From Pegea sp. RAD2-039 (lineage: Eukaryota > Chordata > Thaliacea > Salpida > Salpidae): 64,000 nt of DNA. The notes beneath the pieces are model-generated. The model was not told the origin of the DNA. It saw only the letters and a list, made by a program, of their open reading frames with translations, and ran no database searches. How positions within the stretch are numbered: the first letter of the stretch is position 1; each line of letters opens with the position of its first letter. The stretch covers positions 1,178,001 through 1,242,000 of the forward strand of contig JAQGEQ010000270.1 in assembly GCA_034620365.1 (NCBI GenBank), given 5' to 3'. Positions 63,038 through 64,000 of the stretch are shown here, piece by piece. Made by a program: the position numbers and the translations under genes.

Positions 63038-63043
63038 AATAAA
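63038..63043 (+). terminator. RPL18 polyadenylation signal
   Basis: AATAAA 18 bases after the RPL18 stop codon. It fits a compact 3' UTR typical of ribosomal-protein mRNAs. Confidence 0.7.
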
Positions 63044-63921
63044 AGGTTGAAATGAAAATCCTGTTACTTTTTTCTGTTGATACAGAAGAATGATTTTAAA
63101 ATTTAGTTCGACTGATGTTTAAGATGAGGATCTTTGAGACTTTAAAGTATAAGCTAGACTCTTAGTAGAAGATCTTCTGTTTGGTGGCAAGATTATAAAT
63201 TGATTTGTACAACAAAGCTGGCTGGTAGGGTGCACAAGTTTAATCAAATGCTGCTTGGGTCGATTACAACCTTTAACACCCAGTCATTAGAAATTCGTAG
63301 TTTGTGTACGGGTGGTTTGAAAGTTAGTTACTAATTTGAGCTTACAACTATTGAAATTGATGCACTTGGTATATATTAGACAATAGGTTTTCTGGCCAAA
63401 CACCAGTAGTGTTCTCGTCACGGGTCAAGAACTATAGCATCGGAACAGTGTAGCTGAGCAAAAACAAGATTTAGATCTTTCAGACTGTGTCTAAAACTTA
63501 ATATTACAAAATTGATATAAAATGAAATTTCTTGTCAACATTAAATGGGTTAAATTTAACTTTGATGATATCACAGATCAAGTTTTTATCCAGCTGCTTA
63601 AATAAGTCTAAAATTTTTATGCATCTGGATAGTAGTCCTTTTATCAACTATTTCCTTATATTTGCTATTATCAGCTGTTAAAAGCAAATAAATCCTAGAA
63701 AGTAACTTAACACTGCCAGTTTCTTCATTTTTCCACTTATTTTGTTGCATCAAATTTTAAATTTAAAATTCGTACTTTTGCATCTGCAGTGTTCATATTT
63801 TTATAGATCAGTTATGCTAAATTGTAATAATTAGGACCCTTTCATCATATTTTTGCTCATGTTTTATTTTTGTTTCCTATAAGAGATGTATAGAGTTGAA
63901 TAAGATAGATAGCTCTAACTT
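63044..63921. other. 3' flank of RPL18, GC-richer at 63.18-63.48 kb
   Basis: Spacer without a supported gene. The 63180-63480 part has higher G+C and mixed composition. I checked it for snoRNA, spliceosomal RNA and tRNA signatures and saw none I could defend. Confidence 0.35.
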
Positions 63922-64000
63922 AATAGATGTTATTTTTGAGAATGTGTGTTAGTGGGAGGTGCTCTCTTTAGGTACCCTCCTTCGAATTTACTATAATAAA
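63922..64000 (+). repeat. LINE 3'-tail copy 4 at the window edge
   Basis: Plus-strand copy of the shared tail (GAGAATGTGTGTTAG, then GGGAGGTGCTCTCTTTAGG and TACCCTCCTTCGAATTTA), running to the last base with an AATAAA-like end. The preceding sequence shows no reverse-transcriptase frame, so this is another extreme truncation. Confidence 0.7.

Noticed and set aside
1..64000. CRISPR arrays, prokaryotic operons, riboswitches
   Set aside because: The sequence is eukaryotic nuclear DNA with spliced genes; no regularly spaced repeats were seen.

Overview
The window is nuclear DNA of an AT-rich invertebrate animal (by eye about 70-75% A+T). Genes are broken into many short exons with GT/AG introns, mostly 45-700 bp, so most coding sequence had to be assembled exon by exon. 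The protein set (p27-type CDK inhibitor, Pumilio, eEF1B-delta with leucine zipper and acidic region, BCL2-family protein, UBXN11) is metazoan. The sulfotransferase-like gene belongs to a family I associate with tunicates and other marine invertebrates. A tunicate is one reasonable guess, but nothing here proves it.

Layout. 1-2079 (+): 3' end of a UBXN11-type SEP/UBX gene. 3779-5912 (-): an 11-exon gene for a 544-residue protein that I read as a divergent BCL2-family member closest to Bcl-G/BCL2L14, with CRE-like palindromes about 1 kb upstream. 10123-11107 (+): a weak two-exon microprotein candidate. 13158-14042 (-): a four-exon gene for an unrecognised 222-residue protein. 26615-27136 (-): a p21/p27-type CDK inhibitor. 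37778-44144 (-): a 20-exon Pumilio gene (967 residues). 46982-49112 (-): eEF1B-delta, with a probable TOP-type leader exon near 49.9 kb. 53217-55019 (-): CDC16/APC6 with an intronless CDS. 57586-58680 (+): a four-exon sulfotransferase-like protein whose PAPS loop is rewritten. 61226-63020 (+): ribosomal protein L18.

Mobile DNA. Six copies of one non-LTR retrotransposon family (CR1/L2-like) are present: two 5'-truncated copies with reverse-transcriptase sequence (33.4-34.5 kb minus, 51.3-52.0 kb plus) and four short 3'-tail copies. All share a tail that can fold into an imperfect hairpin and ends in an A/T-rich AATAAA-like repeat.

The rest, including long stretches at 5.9-10.1, 14.0-26.6, 27.1-33.4, 34.5-37.8 and 44.2-47.0 kb, is AT-rich noncoding DNA with a few GC-richer islands of unknown origin. 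The genes form no operon. Two control the cell cycle (CDK inhibitor, CDC16), one apoptosis (BCL2-like) and three translation or mRNA fate (eEF1B-delta, RPL18, Pumilio), but their proximity looks incidental. Exon joins were chosen by splice consensus plus frame continuity and have not been checked against transcripts.
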